In this document: positions 7,254 to 14,240 of the stretch, piece by piece
Position numbering within the stretch: position 1 is the stretch's first letter
Layout of the letters: each line of letters begins with the position of its first letter
Assembly (NCBI GenBank): GCA_012520695.1
Contig: JAAYNU010000160.1
Coordinates: 1 to 16,995 of the forward strand
Direction of reading: 5' to 3'
Length of the DNA stretch: 16,995 bases
Source of the DNA: Erysipelothrix sp.
GTDB taxonomy: Bacteria > Bacillota_I > Bacilli_A > Erysipelotrichales > Erysipelotrichaceae
Notes under the pieces: generated by a model
Seen by the model: only the letters and a program-made list of their open reading frames with translations
Told to the model about the DNA's origin: nothing
The model's database searches: none
Made by a program: the position numbers and the translations under genes

Positions 7254-8120
7254 ATGAAGAAGTTTGCGAGTGCTAATAAATATAAATATATAAGAGACCT
7301 TGATTCATTCTATGGTCAGAAAAATGGTTATTATTTCTACAGTGAGAAGACAAAATATGTTGGTCTGATTCGAGTATTCTTTACAGTTGAAGAAGCTAAT
7401 ATGGAAAAATTGAGTGAGATATGTTCAAACTATCGAGCTGCAGGGCGTGATGGTATTCGCTATGAATCGGGTCGTTTAATTCTTGAACTGAAAACTACAG
7501 GATTTGATGAACCCGAGGAACTTGATCGACTGCTTGATGATATTACTCAGGAGTTGAGCTTTCAGGGCGTTCGTCAGTGTTCAATGGGAATGTATTCGGA
7601 CCTAGGGCTCTATCGTGAAGGGACTCACCTTGTGGTGAAGAATGAGGAAGTGTTTAGCCATAATTCTAAAACGCTATCTAAAGTTTATAAGAAACAAAGC
7701 TCTAAACCAGCTCTGACAGGATTCTTGATGGCCTTTGTATTCATGATTCCTGGTGTGATTCTTTATGCGATTGCGATTCAGATTGGAATAATTCCTTCAA
7801 TTGTTTCGTTTTCAATTGTGTATCTTGCGATTCGAGGATTCTCGAAAGCATCGGGTGATCCATCGCGCAATCAATTGTATGTGCTTTTGGCCATCAGCTA
7901 TGTAGGAATCGTATTGGGGAACTATGTGGCAACGCTATTCTCAGTTGGTTTTACAAATGGAATGTCGATAGTGCTGTCTATTCCAATTACGTTTTTCTTG
8001 AAAGATGCATCAATTAGTTTCGTTATTGCATTGGCGTTCAACTATTATCGCTTGAGTGAAATATTCAATGGTGCTCGTGAAGGAAAAGTTGTGAACCGAA
8101 AGGTCCAACGCTTGATGTAA
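7254..8120 (+). CDS. Membrane protein of unknown function with a soluble N-terminal domain
   Basis: I do not recognise this 288-residue protein. Residues 1 to about 150 are soluble and charged, with alternating strand-like and helix-like segments (FFTVEEANMEKLSEIC, LILELKTTGFDEPEELDRLL) and no signal peptide. Residues of about 150-275 are hydrophobic and form about four membrane segments; the second and third are joined by a short polar loop (RGFSKASGDPSRNQ). The tail is basic (REGKVVNRKVQRLM). A cytoplasmic N-terminal domain fused to a small membrane bundle is the simplest reading. It has its own promoter and is followed 39 bases later by the QueT-type gene, with which it may be cotranscribed. 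A sensory, scaffold or transport-accessory role is speculation. Confidence 0.75.
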   Translation: MKKFASANKYKYIRDLDSFYGQKNGYYFYSEKTKYVGLIRVFFTVEEANMEKLSEICSNYRAAGRDGIRYESGRLILELKTTGFDEPEELDRLLDDITQELSFQGVRQCSMGMYSDLGLYREGTHLVVKNEEVFSHNSKTLSKVYKKQSSKPALTGFLMAFVFMIPGVILYAIAIQIGIIPSIVSFSIVYLAIRGFSKASGDPSRNQLYVLLAISYVGIVLGNYVATLFSVGFTNGMSIVLSIPITFFLKDASISFVIALAFNYYRLSEIFNGAREGKVVNRKVQRLM

Positions 8121-8123
8121 TTG

Positions 8124-8132
8124 TGGTATAGT
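8124..8132 (+). promoter_or_regulatory. Possible extended -10 promoter of the QueT-type gene
   Basis: TGGTATAGT immediately follows the membrane protein stop codon and matches an extended -10 element (TG at 8124-8125, TATAGT at 8127-8132) without a -35 box. It predicts a start near 8139. Read-through from the upstream gene is equally possible. Confidence 0.4.
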
Positions 8133-8159
8133 AGTGTACGTTGTTAAGAGGAGATAAAT

Positions 8160-8642
8160 ATGATTAAAAAGAAATTTACGGTTAATGATTTTGCTTTACA
8201 AGCAATGATCGCGGCAGTCTATGTCGCAATTACTTACATTGCTTATCCTTTAAGTTTTGGGTCCCCACAAATTCGTATTTCTGAGTTTATGTTGATTCTA
8301 ATATTCTTTAATCCAAAGCATTCTGTTGGTTTATTAGTGGGTTGTGCGATTGCGAACTTCTTAGGTGAATTTGCGATTATCGACATGTTCTTCGGGACAA
8401 TGGCGAGTGCAATTGCGATATTCTTGATGCTTAAAACTAAGAATCAGTTGCTTGCCTTTCTTTGGCCAGCAATTATTAATGGTGTAATTATTGGTCTAGA
8501 ATTACATTTCTTAATCGGTTTACCATTGTTCTTAACGATGGGCGAAGTGTTCATTGGTGAGTTTTTAGCAACATTCGTACCGGCGATGTTCTTACTCAAA
8601 CCTTTGAAAGAGAACCCGACATTACGCAGATTATTCGCATAA
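8160..8642 (+). CDS. queT: QueT-type transporter (predicted queuosine precursor uptake)
   Basis: Small integral membrane protein of 160 residues with about five hydrophobic segments, resembling the QueT family of S-component-like ECF substrate-binding subunits (early AIAAVYVAITYIAYPLSFG; then QIRISEFMLIL with an arginine and glutamate at a membrane edge; GCAIANFLGEF; MFFGTMASAIAIFLM; FIGEFLATFVPAMFLLKPL). Family members are predicted to import queuine, preQ0 or preQ1 with a shared ECF energising module, for which no genes are present here. The ATG has AGAGGAG 6 bases upstream. Many queT genes follow a preQ1 riboswitch; only 39 bases separate this one from the previous gene, and I see no such aptamer. 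Family assignment is fairly sure; the substrate is inferred. Confidence 0.82.
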   Translation: MIKKKFTVNDFALQAMIAAVYVAITYIAYPLSFGSPQIRISEFMLILIFFNPKHSVGLLVGCAIANFLGEFAIIDMFFGTMASAIAIFLMLKTKNQLLAFLWPAIINGVIIGLELHFLIGLPLFLTMGEVFIGEFLATFVPAMFLLKPLKENPTLRRLFA

Positions 8643-8678
8643 TCACATAATTTCACACAATGATTTACGATTTCTTAG

Positions 8679-8702
8679 AGTCACTCACGAGTGGCTTTTT
8701 TT
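8679..8702 (+). terminator. Intrinsic terminator after the QueT-type gene
   Basis: AGTCACT (8679-8685), loop CACG, AGTGGCT (8690-8696) forms a 7-bp stem with one U-G pair, followed directly by a run of seven T (8696-8702). Confidence 0.88.
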
Positions 8703-8743
8703 ATACTCTAACCAACTAAAACAACCGAAATAGTGTGATATAT

Positions 8744-8772
8744 TTGACCATAATTATTCCCTATGGTATTGT
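8744..8772 (+). promoter_or_regulatory. Promoter of the G5/3D lipoprotein gene
   Basis: TTGACC (8744-8749), a 17-base spacer, then TATTGT (8767-8772) preceded by TGG: both a -35 and an extended -10. The predicted start is near 8779, 25 bases before the ATG. Confidence 0.75.
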
Positions 8773-8803
8773 TTCGAAGTCTTTTTTGAAAGGAGACATA
8801 TTA

Positions 8804-9640
8804 ATGAAGAAATACAAGATGATTATCCTGGTGATGGTCATGGTAACAATCATTAGTGGATGTGCAGTTAGTGCAGATGCAAATATAGATGTAACTTACC
8901 CAGTTCTAAACGAAGTAAGCGAGCAAGATGAGGAACCCTATCGGTTTGACACCGAGACTGTTTACTCAGATTTAGAGGAACCAGGCGTTGAAGAACGTGA
9001 GGCCTCGAGTGTCGTCTCAGGTGGAGCGTCATGGATTTACGCAAAAACGCAAGATGGTATTACAGGTACAAAAGCAATTAAATACAAATTAACATACAAT
9101 AAAAAAGACGAATTATTATCACGTATCGAAATTCCAAATGCTACCGAAATAACAGACACAACGCCAACTCTTTATGAGGGAGGGCAGCGTGCTCAAGCGG
9201 GAGCTTACTACTCTGCGAGTCGTATTACGCGTTACGGTGTTGACTGTAATGGCTGTAATGTTAACGAAGAAGGTAAAGGTGGAACATCTTCGGGTGTTGG
9301 TGTCGGAGTTGACTCTGTGAGACAACGAGACGGAAGTTGGCAAGAAGGAATAACTTATCAAGGTTATTACATCATTGCGACTTCAAGTTCAATTCCACTG
9401 TGTTCAATTGTGGAAGTGAGTGACCACACAGTTAGTGGTAAAGGTATTACTCCTGGAGTTCCCTTTAAAGCAATCGTTCTCGATCGCGGAGGGGCAATTC
9501 AAGGATCTAAAATGGACTTATTCATCGGTTCGGAATCGAACATGGGTGTAAGCCAGGGTAGAAACCAAGCAGCTGAAGTAACAATTATCAGCTTAAACTC
9601 GCGTGTGAAGGACAATGGAGTCTGGAACTGCGGCGTATAG
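8804..9640 (+). CDS. YabE-like lipoprotein with G5-like and 3D domains
   Basis: Predicted cell-surface lipoprotein of 278 residues. The ATG at 8804 follows AAAGGAG with good spacing; the longer open frame upstream would read through the promoter. A signal sequence ends in the lipobox ISGC (lipid cysteine 20). A G5-like region (about 65-125: VVSGGASW, GTKAIKYKLTYN) precedes a C-terminal 3D domain (about 140-275). Its landmarks are YYIIATSSSIPLCSIVEV and AIVLDRGGAIQGSKMDLFIG, which carry conserved aspartates of the presumed glycan-cleaving site, as in YabE and resuscitation-promoting-factor relatives. The likely role is peptidoglycan remodelling; a muralytic activity is inferred. It stands directly before rnmV-ksgA, as yabE does in Bacillus, but has its own promoter and terminator. 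Unusually it carries four further cysteines (148, 151, 200, 276). Confidence 0.85.
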   Translation: MKKYKMIILVMVMVTIISGCAVSADANIDVTYPVLNEVSEQDEEPYRFDTETVYSDLEEPGVEEREASSVVSGGASWIYAKTQDGITGTKAIKYKLTYNKKDELLSRIEIPNATEITDTTPTLYEGGQRAQAGAYYSASRITRYGVDCNGCNVNEEGKGGTSSGVGVGVDSVRQRDGSWQEGITYQGYYIIATSSSIPLCSIVEVSDHTVSGKGITPGVPFKAIVLDRGGAIQGSKMDLFIGSESNMGVSQGRNQAAEVTIISLNSRVKDNGVWNCGV

Positions 9641-9664
9641 AAACTCACTTCGGTGAGTTTTTTT
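9641..9664 (+). terminator. Intrinsic terminator after the G5/3D lipoprotein gene
   Basis: AAACTCAC, UUCG tetraloop, GTGAGTTT forms a perfect 8-bp stem (9641-9660) right after the TAG stop, followed by a T tract to 9664. It separates this gene from the rnmV promoter. Confidence 0.93.
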
Positions 9665-9692
9665 CGTTATAATTTTATTTTGGTCCTTAAAA

Positions 9693-9701
9693 TGATATAA
9701 T
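9693..9701 (+). promoter_or_regulatory. Extended -10 promoter of the rnmV operon, apparently leaderless
   Basis: TGATATAAT (TG at 9693-9694, TATAAT at 9696-9701) is identical to the mnmE element. Six bases (TTGAGC) separate it from the ATG at 9708, so predicted +1 is the A of the start codon. The -35 region is poor (TTTTAT at 9673-9678). No Shine-Dalgarno site precedes the ATG. Confidence 0.68.
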
Positions 9702-9707
9702 TTGAGC

Positions 9708-10253
9708 ATGAAGAAACTTAAGATTGAAGAAGTAATAGTGGTTGAAGGTAAACACGATATGGAGCGCTTAGCTCATTGTGTCGAAGCTGATGTGATTGTT
9801 TCTAATGGTAGAAACGTTTCAAAGCAGTTTCTAGACCTTTGTGACCGTTTAAATAAGACGCGAGGCATTATCGTATTCACGGATCCAGATGGACCAGGTG
9901 AAGCAATTCGACGTCGAATTATTGAACATGTTGGAACATGCAAGCACGCAAGCTTGAGTACTGTTCAGGCAAAGAAGAAACAAAAGGTGGGTATAGAGCA
10001 TGCGGACACTCAAGATATTCTTGATGCTCTCAATGCATGTGCTCATTATGCTGTGGAAAAAATAAGCATGAAATACAATGAATTTATAGATTTAGGATTA
10101 AGTGGGGGTAAAGGGTCACAAGAAAAACGTGATCGATTATCAGAACACTTCAGTTTTCCGCGCTCGAACGCGAAAACCTGTTTTAAATACTTAAATATGT
10201 TGGGAATTTCGAAAGGGGAATGCGCCGTGATCGTAGAGGATTTATCGATATGA
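9708..10253 (+). CDS. rnmV: Ribonuclease M5 (5S rRNA maturation)
   Basis: Toprim-domain endonuclease that cuts the double-stranded ends of 5S rRNA precursor, usually with ribosomal protein L18 bound. The 181 residues match the family. The Toprim core shows the catalytic glutamate in VVEGKHDMERL (about residues 9-19), SNGRNVS, and the DPDGPGE acidic motif near residue 64. The C-terminal part (GLSGGKGSQEKRDRLSEHF, RSNAKTCFKYLNML) matches the family's RNA-binding region. I prefer the ATG at 9708 to a TTG two codons upstream because the promoter places +1 there. ksgA overlaps the stop by ATGA, a widespread Firmicute pairing of two rRNA maturation enzymes. Confidence 0.95.
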   Translation: MKKLKIEEVIVVEGKHDMERLAHCVEADVIVSNGRNVSKQFLDLCDRLNKTRGIIVFTDPDGPGEAIRRRIIEHVGTCKHASLSTVQAKKKQKVGIEHADTQDILDALNACAHYAVEKISMKYNEFIDLGLSGGKGSQEKRDRLSEHFSFPRSNAKTCFKYLNMLGISKGECAVIVEDLSI

Positions 10254-11062
10254 AGATAGTAGCAAATAAATTAGTAAGTATGGAGTTATTGCAGAAATAT
10301 GAACAAAGAGCCAAGAAACACTTTGGCCAAAACTTTATCATTGATCCTTCGGTTGTGAAAAACATCGCGAAGCACAGTGGAAGTGGTGGGACTTGCTTAG
10401 AAATTGGCCCTGGTTTGGGTGCATTGACGCAACAATTAGCGTTTGTTTATGACAAAGTCATTGCGTATGAGATTGATGGATATATGGTTGATATATTAGA
10501 AGAGAGCCTTGAGGGTCTCGATAATGTTGAAATCATCTACGAAGATTTCTTAAAAGCGGATTTATCGCGCTTTACTGAAGAAATGTCTGTATGCGCAAAC
10601 TTACCGTATTACATTACAACGCCGATTTTATTCAAATTAATGACACTCAATATTAGTAAAATGACTTTAATGGTGCAAAAGGAGATATCAGACCGTTTAA
10701 CGGCTGTCCCTGAGACGAAAGATTATTCCTCTTTAAGTATCCAAATGCAGTACTACTTCGACATCAAGACAGTTATGAAGGTCTCACGAGAGTCTTTTCA
10801 TCCACGTCCGAATGTTGAATCCATTATTGTTCAATTAACGCCGAAAAAGAATACAATGCCTTATGAAGAGAAAGCCTTCTTTGAATTCGTACGATCATGC
10901 TTCCAATTCAGACGAAAGACATTAGTAAACAATTTGAAAACACTGGAACTCGACGTAAACTACAACGAATTACTGGAGTCCCTAAACATACCAACAAATA
11001 TCCGAGCGGATTATTTAGTTTATGATGATTATGTTAGGATTTATGGCGCACTCTATGCGTAG
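10250..11062 (+). CDS. rsmA: 16S rRNA (adenine1518/1519-N6) dimethyltransferase RsmA/KsgA
   Basis: Dimethylates the two adjacent adenines in the 3'-terminal hairpin of 16S rRNA with SAM during late 30S assembly; loss of it gives kasugamycin resistance in other bacteria. Family signatures are clear: KKHFGQNFIID near the start, motif I LEIGPGLGALT, the acidic motif YEID, motif IV NLPYYITTPI, then MVQKEISDRL and SFHPRPNVES. I use the ATG at 10250 (270 residues), which overlaps the rnmV stop by 4 bases and has AGAGGA at proper spacing; an ATG at 10280 is the alternative. A frame beginning at 10220 would overlap rnmV much more. The 3' end overlaps the ispE start by 8 bases. Confidence 0.96.
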   Translation: MKIVANKLVSMELLQKYEQRAKKHFGQNFIIDPSVVKNIAKHSGSGGTCLEIGPGLGALTQQLAFVYDKVIAYEIDGYMVDILEESLEGLDNVEIIYEDFLKADLSRFTEEMSVCANLPYYITTPILFKLMTLNISKMTLMVQKEISDRLTAVPETKDYSSLSIQMQYYFDIKTVMKVSRESFHPRPNVESIIVQLTPKKNTMPYEEKAFFEFVRSCFQFRRKTLVNNLKTLELDVNYNELLESLNIPTNIRADYLVYDDYVRIYGALYA

Positions 11063-11912
11063 AAAAGCCTACGCAAAATTGACGCTTTATTTACATGCAG
11101 AAAAACGACTTGATAAACTTCTGCATTTTCGTAATGTTATTGTACCCATAGACCTATTTGATATGGTCTATCTTGATGTCAATGAGACGATGCACATCGA
11201 AACGGATAAGAAGTATCTACCCAACGATAAGCGAAACACAGTTTATAAGACTATTTCATTGATGAAGAAAAAGTACGACATCAAGGATAACTTTAAAGTG
11301 CGCATCATTAAAAACATTCCTGCACAATCCGGAATGGGTGGTGGGAGTGCTGATGCGGCCTGTGTCATCAACATGATGAATGAGATGTATGACTTAAATA
11401 TGTCCCGTGAGGCGATGATAAGTGTGGGTCGTGAGATTGATGAGGATACGCCTTTTTGTCTCTTTAATGAGCCAAGCCTTGTTGAGGGTATTGGTGATAT
11501 TCTGACTCCCATTGAAACGGATGTAGAACTTTACTACGTTTTAATTAAGCCAGGATTTGGAATCAGTACAAAATCATTTCTTAAGAGGTTCGATCATTTC
11601 GCTGAGACATCCGATGGAGTCGATGAAACGATTGAAGCACTTAAAACGAATGATGTTGAGAAATTATACAGTCTTGTTCACAATGACTTTCAAAAGCCAG
11701 TCAGTAAGAAGAACACAAAATTGAAGCGCGTATCGCGACAACTCAAAGAACTCGGTCTTGAAGGGGTTTGTATGAGTGGTAGTGGAACAAGCATCTATGG
11801 ATTAACACAGGATATTACACTTGCACAGAGCATTTATAAAAAACTAGTCTTTGATTATCCATTTGTAAAGTACGGAAAGATTCAAACTAATTTGAAAAAG
11901 GAGGATTACTAA
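11055..11912 (+). CDS. ispE: IspE-like GHMP kinase (CDP-methylerythritol kinase family)
   Basis: By similarity and position this is 4-(cytidine 5'-diphospho)-2-C-methyl-D-erythritol kinase of the MEP isoprenoid route. The frame from ATG 11055 gives 285 residues and starts MRRKAYAKLTLYL, matching the usual N-terminal AKINL strand; ATG 11043 is also possible. The GHMP phosphate-binding loop is PAQSGMGGGSADAA, the presumed catalytic aspartate lies in DEDTPF, and the C-terminal motif is MSGSGTSIYGL. It is divergent: the usual D-G-Y-H substrate motif near residue 25 reads DKLLH, and the GG expected after the DVPF-type motif is replaced by NEPS. Some Firmicutes keep an IspE-like gene at this locus without a full MEP route, so the true substrate is less certain than the fold. 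It overlaps rsmA by 8 bases and glmU by 1. Confidence 0.85.
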   Translation: MRRKAYAKLTLYLHAEKRLDKLLHFRNVIVPIDLFDMVYLDVNETMHIETDKKYLPNDKRNTVYKTISLMKKKYDIKDNFKVRIIKNIPAQSGMGGGSADAACVINMMNEMYDLNMSREAMISVGREIDEDTPFCLFNEPSLVEGIGDILTPIETDVELYYVLIKPGFGISTKSFLKRFDHFAETSDGVDETIEALKTNDVEKLYSLVHNDFQKPVSKKNTKLKRVSRQLKELGLEGVCMSGSGTSIYGLTQDITLAQSIYKKLVFDYPFVKYGKIQTNLKKEDY

Positions 11913-13276
11913 TGAAATATGCGATCGTATTAGCGGCAGGTGCCGGGACTCGAATGAAATCGAGCAAGAATAAGGTAATGCATGAAATACTGAATAAACC
12001 GATTATCGGACACTTAGTCGATAATTTAGAAAAGGTTCAACTGGACGAGTTAATCGTAGTTACAGGATATCAAAATGAGGCAATTGAAAATTACCTCGGA
12101 GACCGTGTCTCGTATGCATACCAATCAGAACAATTGGGAACGGCTGATGCTGTTTCTAAAGTTGACTTACTACGAGGAAAAGAAGGTTCAACGTTACTGC
12201 TTCTGGGAGACTGTGCATTACTAAGACCAGAGACGATTCGTAAGATATATGAAAGTCACGAAGGTCATGATTTAACACTGGTAAGTGCAACAAGCCTAAA
12301 CCCAGGGACATCTCGAAGAATTGTTCGTGATAACCAAGGGGAAATTAATCGTATTGTCGATTATCGAAATCTCAGTGAAGCAGAACAAAACATTACAGAA
12401 ATATCACTTGGAGTTTATTGCTTCTCAAATGAACTTCTCTATAAATACCTCAATGAAATTGAAGATGATGAAGCAACTGAAGAGTTAAACATTATCAAGT
12501 TAGTTCAAATCATGAAAGAAAATAACCATAAGGTACAAGTTCTTAAAACATATGACACTCTCGAGTTTCTTGGTGTGAATGATCGAATTCAATTAAACCG
12601 AGCATCGAACTGGTTACAATCTAAAGTTAACCTAACTCACATGGAAAATGGTGTCACAATCATGGATCCACTCACAACATATATTGGAACTGATGTTGAA
12701 ATTGAAGCAGATGCTACAATTTATCCGAATGTTCACATCTATGGTGATTCAAAAATTGGAGAAGGTTCAGTCATTCTTCCTGGATCATGGTTGAATAATA
12801 CTGTGGTTGGTAAACATTCATCAATCGACAGTTCAAGAATTACTGATTCAAAAGTGGGTGACCATGTAAAAATGGGGCCATCTGCTCATATTCGTCAGAA
12901 ATCGGACATAAAAAACAATACTCGCATTGGAAATTTCGTGGAATTTAAGGAAACTACCCTCGGAGAAGGCTCTGCATGTGCACATCTTGTCTATTTAGGC
13001 AACACAAAGGTGGGTAAAAATGTTAATATAGGATGTGGAGTTGTCACTGTAAACTATGATGGTAAGAAAAAACATCGTACGGAAATTGAAGATGGCGCGT
13101 TTATTGGCAGTAATTCCAATTTAATTGCTCCTATTCGTGTTGGAGTTGATGCAGTTATTGCAGCAGGTTCAACAGTAAATGAAGACGTGTTAGATGGTGA
13201 TATGGCAATTGCCCGTCATCGTCAAGAAATCAAAGCAGGATACGGTACTAAATTTAAGAATAAAGAGGAAAAATAA
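11912..13276 (+). CDS. glmU: Bifunctional GlmU: GlcNAc-1-phosphate uridyltransferase / glucosamine-1-phosphate acetyltransferase
   Basis: Catalyses the last two steps of UDP-GlcNAc synthesis, feeding peptidoglycan and wall polymers: acetylation of glucosamine-1-phosphate, then uridylylation. The 454 residues match the family. The N-terminal nucleotidyltransferase (1 to about 230) opens LAAGAGTRMKSSKNKVMHE and carries the uridine-binding QLGTADAV. The C-terminal left-handed beta helix (about 250-440) shows hexapeptide repeats and the acetyltransferase motifs VYLGNTKVG, GCGVVTVNYDGKKKH and GSNSNLIAP. TAATG couples it to ispE with a 1-base overlap, and AAAAGGAGGATTACTA is a very strong ribosome site. 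prs starts 1 base after its stop. The glmU-prs pair is conserved in Bacillus. Confidence 0.97.
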   Translation: MKYAIVLAAGAGTRMKSSKNKVMHEILNKPIIGHLVDNLEKVQLDELIVVTGYQNEAIENYLGDRVSYAYQSEQLGTADAVSKVDLLRGKEGSTLLLLGDCALLRPETIRKIYESHEGHDLTLVSATSLNPGTSRRIVRDNQGEINRIVDYRNLSEAEQNITEISLGVYCFSNELLYKYLNEIEDDEATEELNIIKLVQIMKENNHKVQVLKTYDTLEFLGVNDRIQLNRASNWLQSKVNLTHMENGVTIMDPLTTYIGTDVEIEADATIYPNVHIYGDSKIGEGSVILPGSWLNNTVVGKHSSIDSSRITDSKVGDHVKMGPSAHIRQKSDIKNNTRIGNFVEFKETTLGEGSACAHLVYLGNTKVGKNVNIGCGVVTVNYDGKKKHRTEIEDGAFIGSNSNLIAPIRVGVDAVIAAGSTVNEDVLDGDMAIARHRQEIKAGYGTKFKNKEEK

Positions 13277-13277
13277 C

Positions 13278-14240
13278 ATGAAACGAGAAGATACAGTAGT
13301 ATTTGCATTGTCGTCTAACATTGATTTGGCGGACGAAATTTGTAATCATTTAGATATAGAGCGTGGACGTATTGAAGTGCGTCATTTCGCTGACGGGGAA
13401 ATTCTAGTTGAGCCATTACAATCGGTTCGAGGTAAACATGTTTATATTATTCAGTCTACCAATTTTCCAGTAAGTGAAACATACATGGAAGTGCTCATTG
13501 CGATTGATGCATGCAAACGTGCATCCGCAAATGAAATCACAGTTGTGATGCCATACTTTGGCTATGCTCGACAAGACCGTAAGGCGCGTGCGCGTCAACC
13601 GATCTCGGCGAAGCTCATGGCTAATCTACTAACAACAGCTGGAGCGAATCGTGTTGTAACGATTGACCTTCATGCACCACAAATTCAAGGATTCTTCGAT
13701 ATTCCAACGGATGACCTTACTGCTGTGGATATGATTGCCCAATACTACCGTAATAAAAACTTCTCGGAAGAAGTCGTTGTTGTTTCACCAGACCATGGTG
13801 GAGCTACACGTGCTCGTAAATTATCAGATAAAATTCCAAACTCAACGATTGCGATTATTGATAAGCGTCGTACACAACCAAACGTTGCTGAAGCAATGAA
13901 CCTCATTGGGGATGTGCAAGGGAAGATTGCCATTGTTATTGACGATATGGTCGATACAGCGGGATCACTCATGGGTGGAATCGATATGCTTTATGCAAAA
14001 GGAGCAACTGAAGTCTATTGTGCATGTACGCACGGTATCCTATCAGGCCCTGCATTAGAGAGAATTGCGGGTTCTTCAATTAAAGAATTATTAATCACTA
14101 ATACAATTTCACTTACCGAAGAAGAGAAGAATGAGCCAAAAATCAAACAAATCTCTGTAGGTTACATGCTAGCGAAAGCAATTGAAGCGATTCAAGACCA
14201 TACACCAGTAAGTACACTCTTCGATTTATTCAACGATTAA
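13278..14240 (+). CDS. prs: Ribose-phosphate pyrophosphokinase (PRPP synthetase)
   Basis: Makes PRPP from ribose-5-phosphate and ATP for purine, pyrimidine, NAD, histidine and tryptophan synthesis. The 320 residues fit class I enzymes. Visible motifs are FADGEI, the ATP-binding flexible loop YGYARQDRKARARQPISAK, the metal site VTIDLHAPQIQGFFDIP, SPDHGGATRAR, and the PRPP loop IVIDDMVDTAGSL. I start it at the ATG at 13278 behind AGAGGA, 1 base after the glmU stop; upstream extensions of the frame overlap glmU. Its stop overlaps the Nudix gene start by one base (TAATG), implying coupled translation. Confidence 0.97.
   Translation: MKREDTVVFALSSNIDLADEICNHLDIERGRIEVRHFADGEILVEPLQSVRGKHVYIIQSTNFPVSETYMEVLIAIDACKRASANEITVVMPYFGYARQDRKARARQPISAKLMANLLTTAGANRVVTIDLHAPQIQGFFDIPTDDLTAVDMIAQYYRNKNFSEEVVVVSPDHGGATRARKLSDKIPNSTIAIIDKRRTQPNVAEAMNLIGDVQGKIAIVIDDMVDTAGSLMGGIDMLYAKGATEVYCACTHGILSGPALERIAGSSIKELLITNTISLTEEEKNEPKIKQISVGYMLAKAIEAIQDHTPVSTLFDLFND

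Noticed and set aside
7254..8642. Recurrent TTGCGATT-like words through the membrane protein and queT genes
   Set aside because: They fall in frame on Ile/Ala/Leu codons of membrane segments and show no fixed spacing, so codon choice explains them.
8735..8803. Longer N-terminus for the G5/3D lipoprotein starting at 8735
   Set aside because: This stretch contains the -35 and -10 boxes and the ribosome site; the ATG at 8804 gives a proper lipoprotein signal directly.
13194..13277. Upstream start of prs inside glmU
   Set aside because: The ATG at 13278 has a ribosome site and matches the family N-terminus; the extension overlaps the glmU end by over 80 bases.
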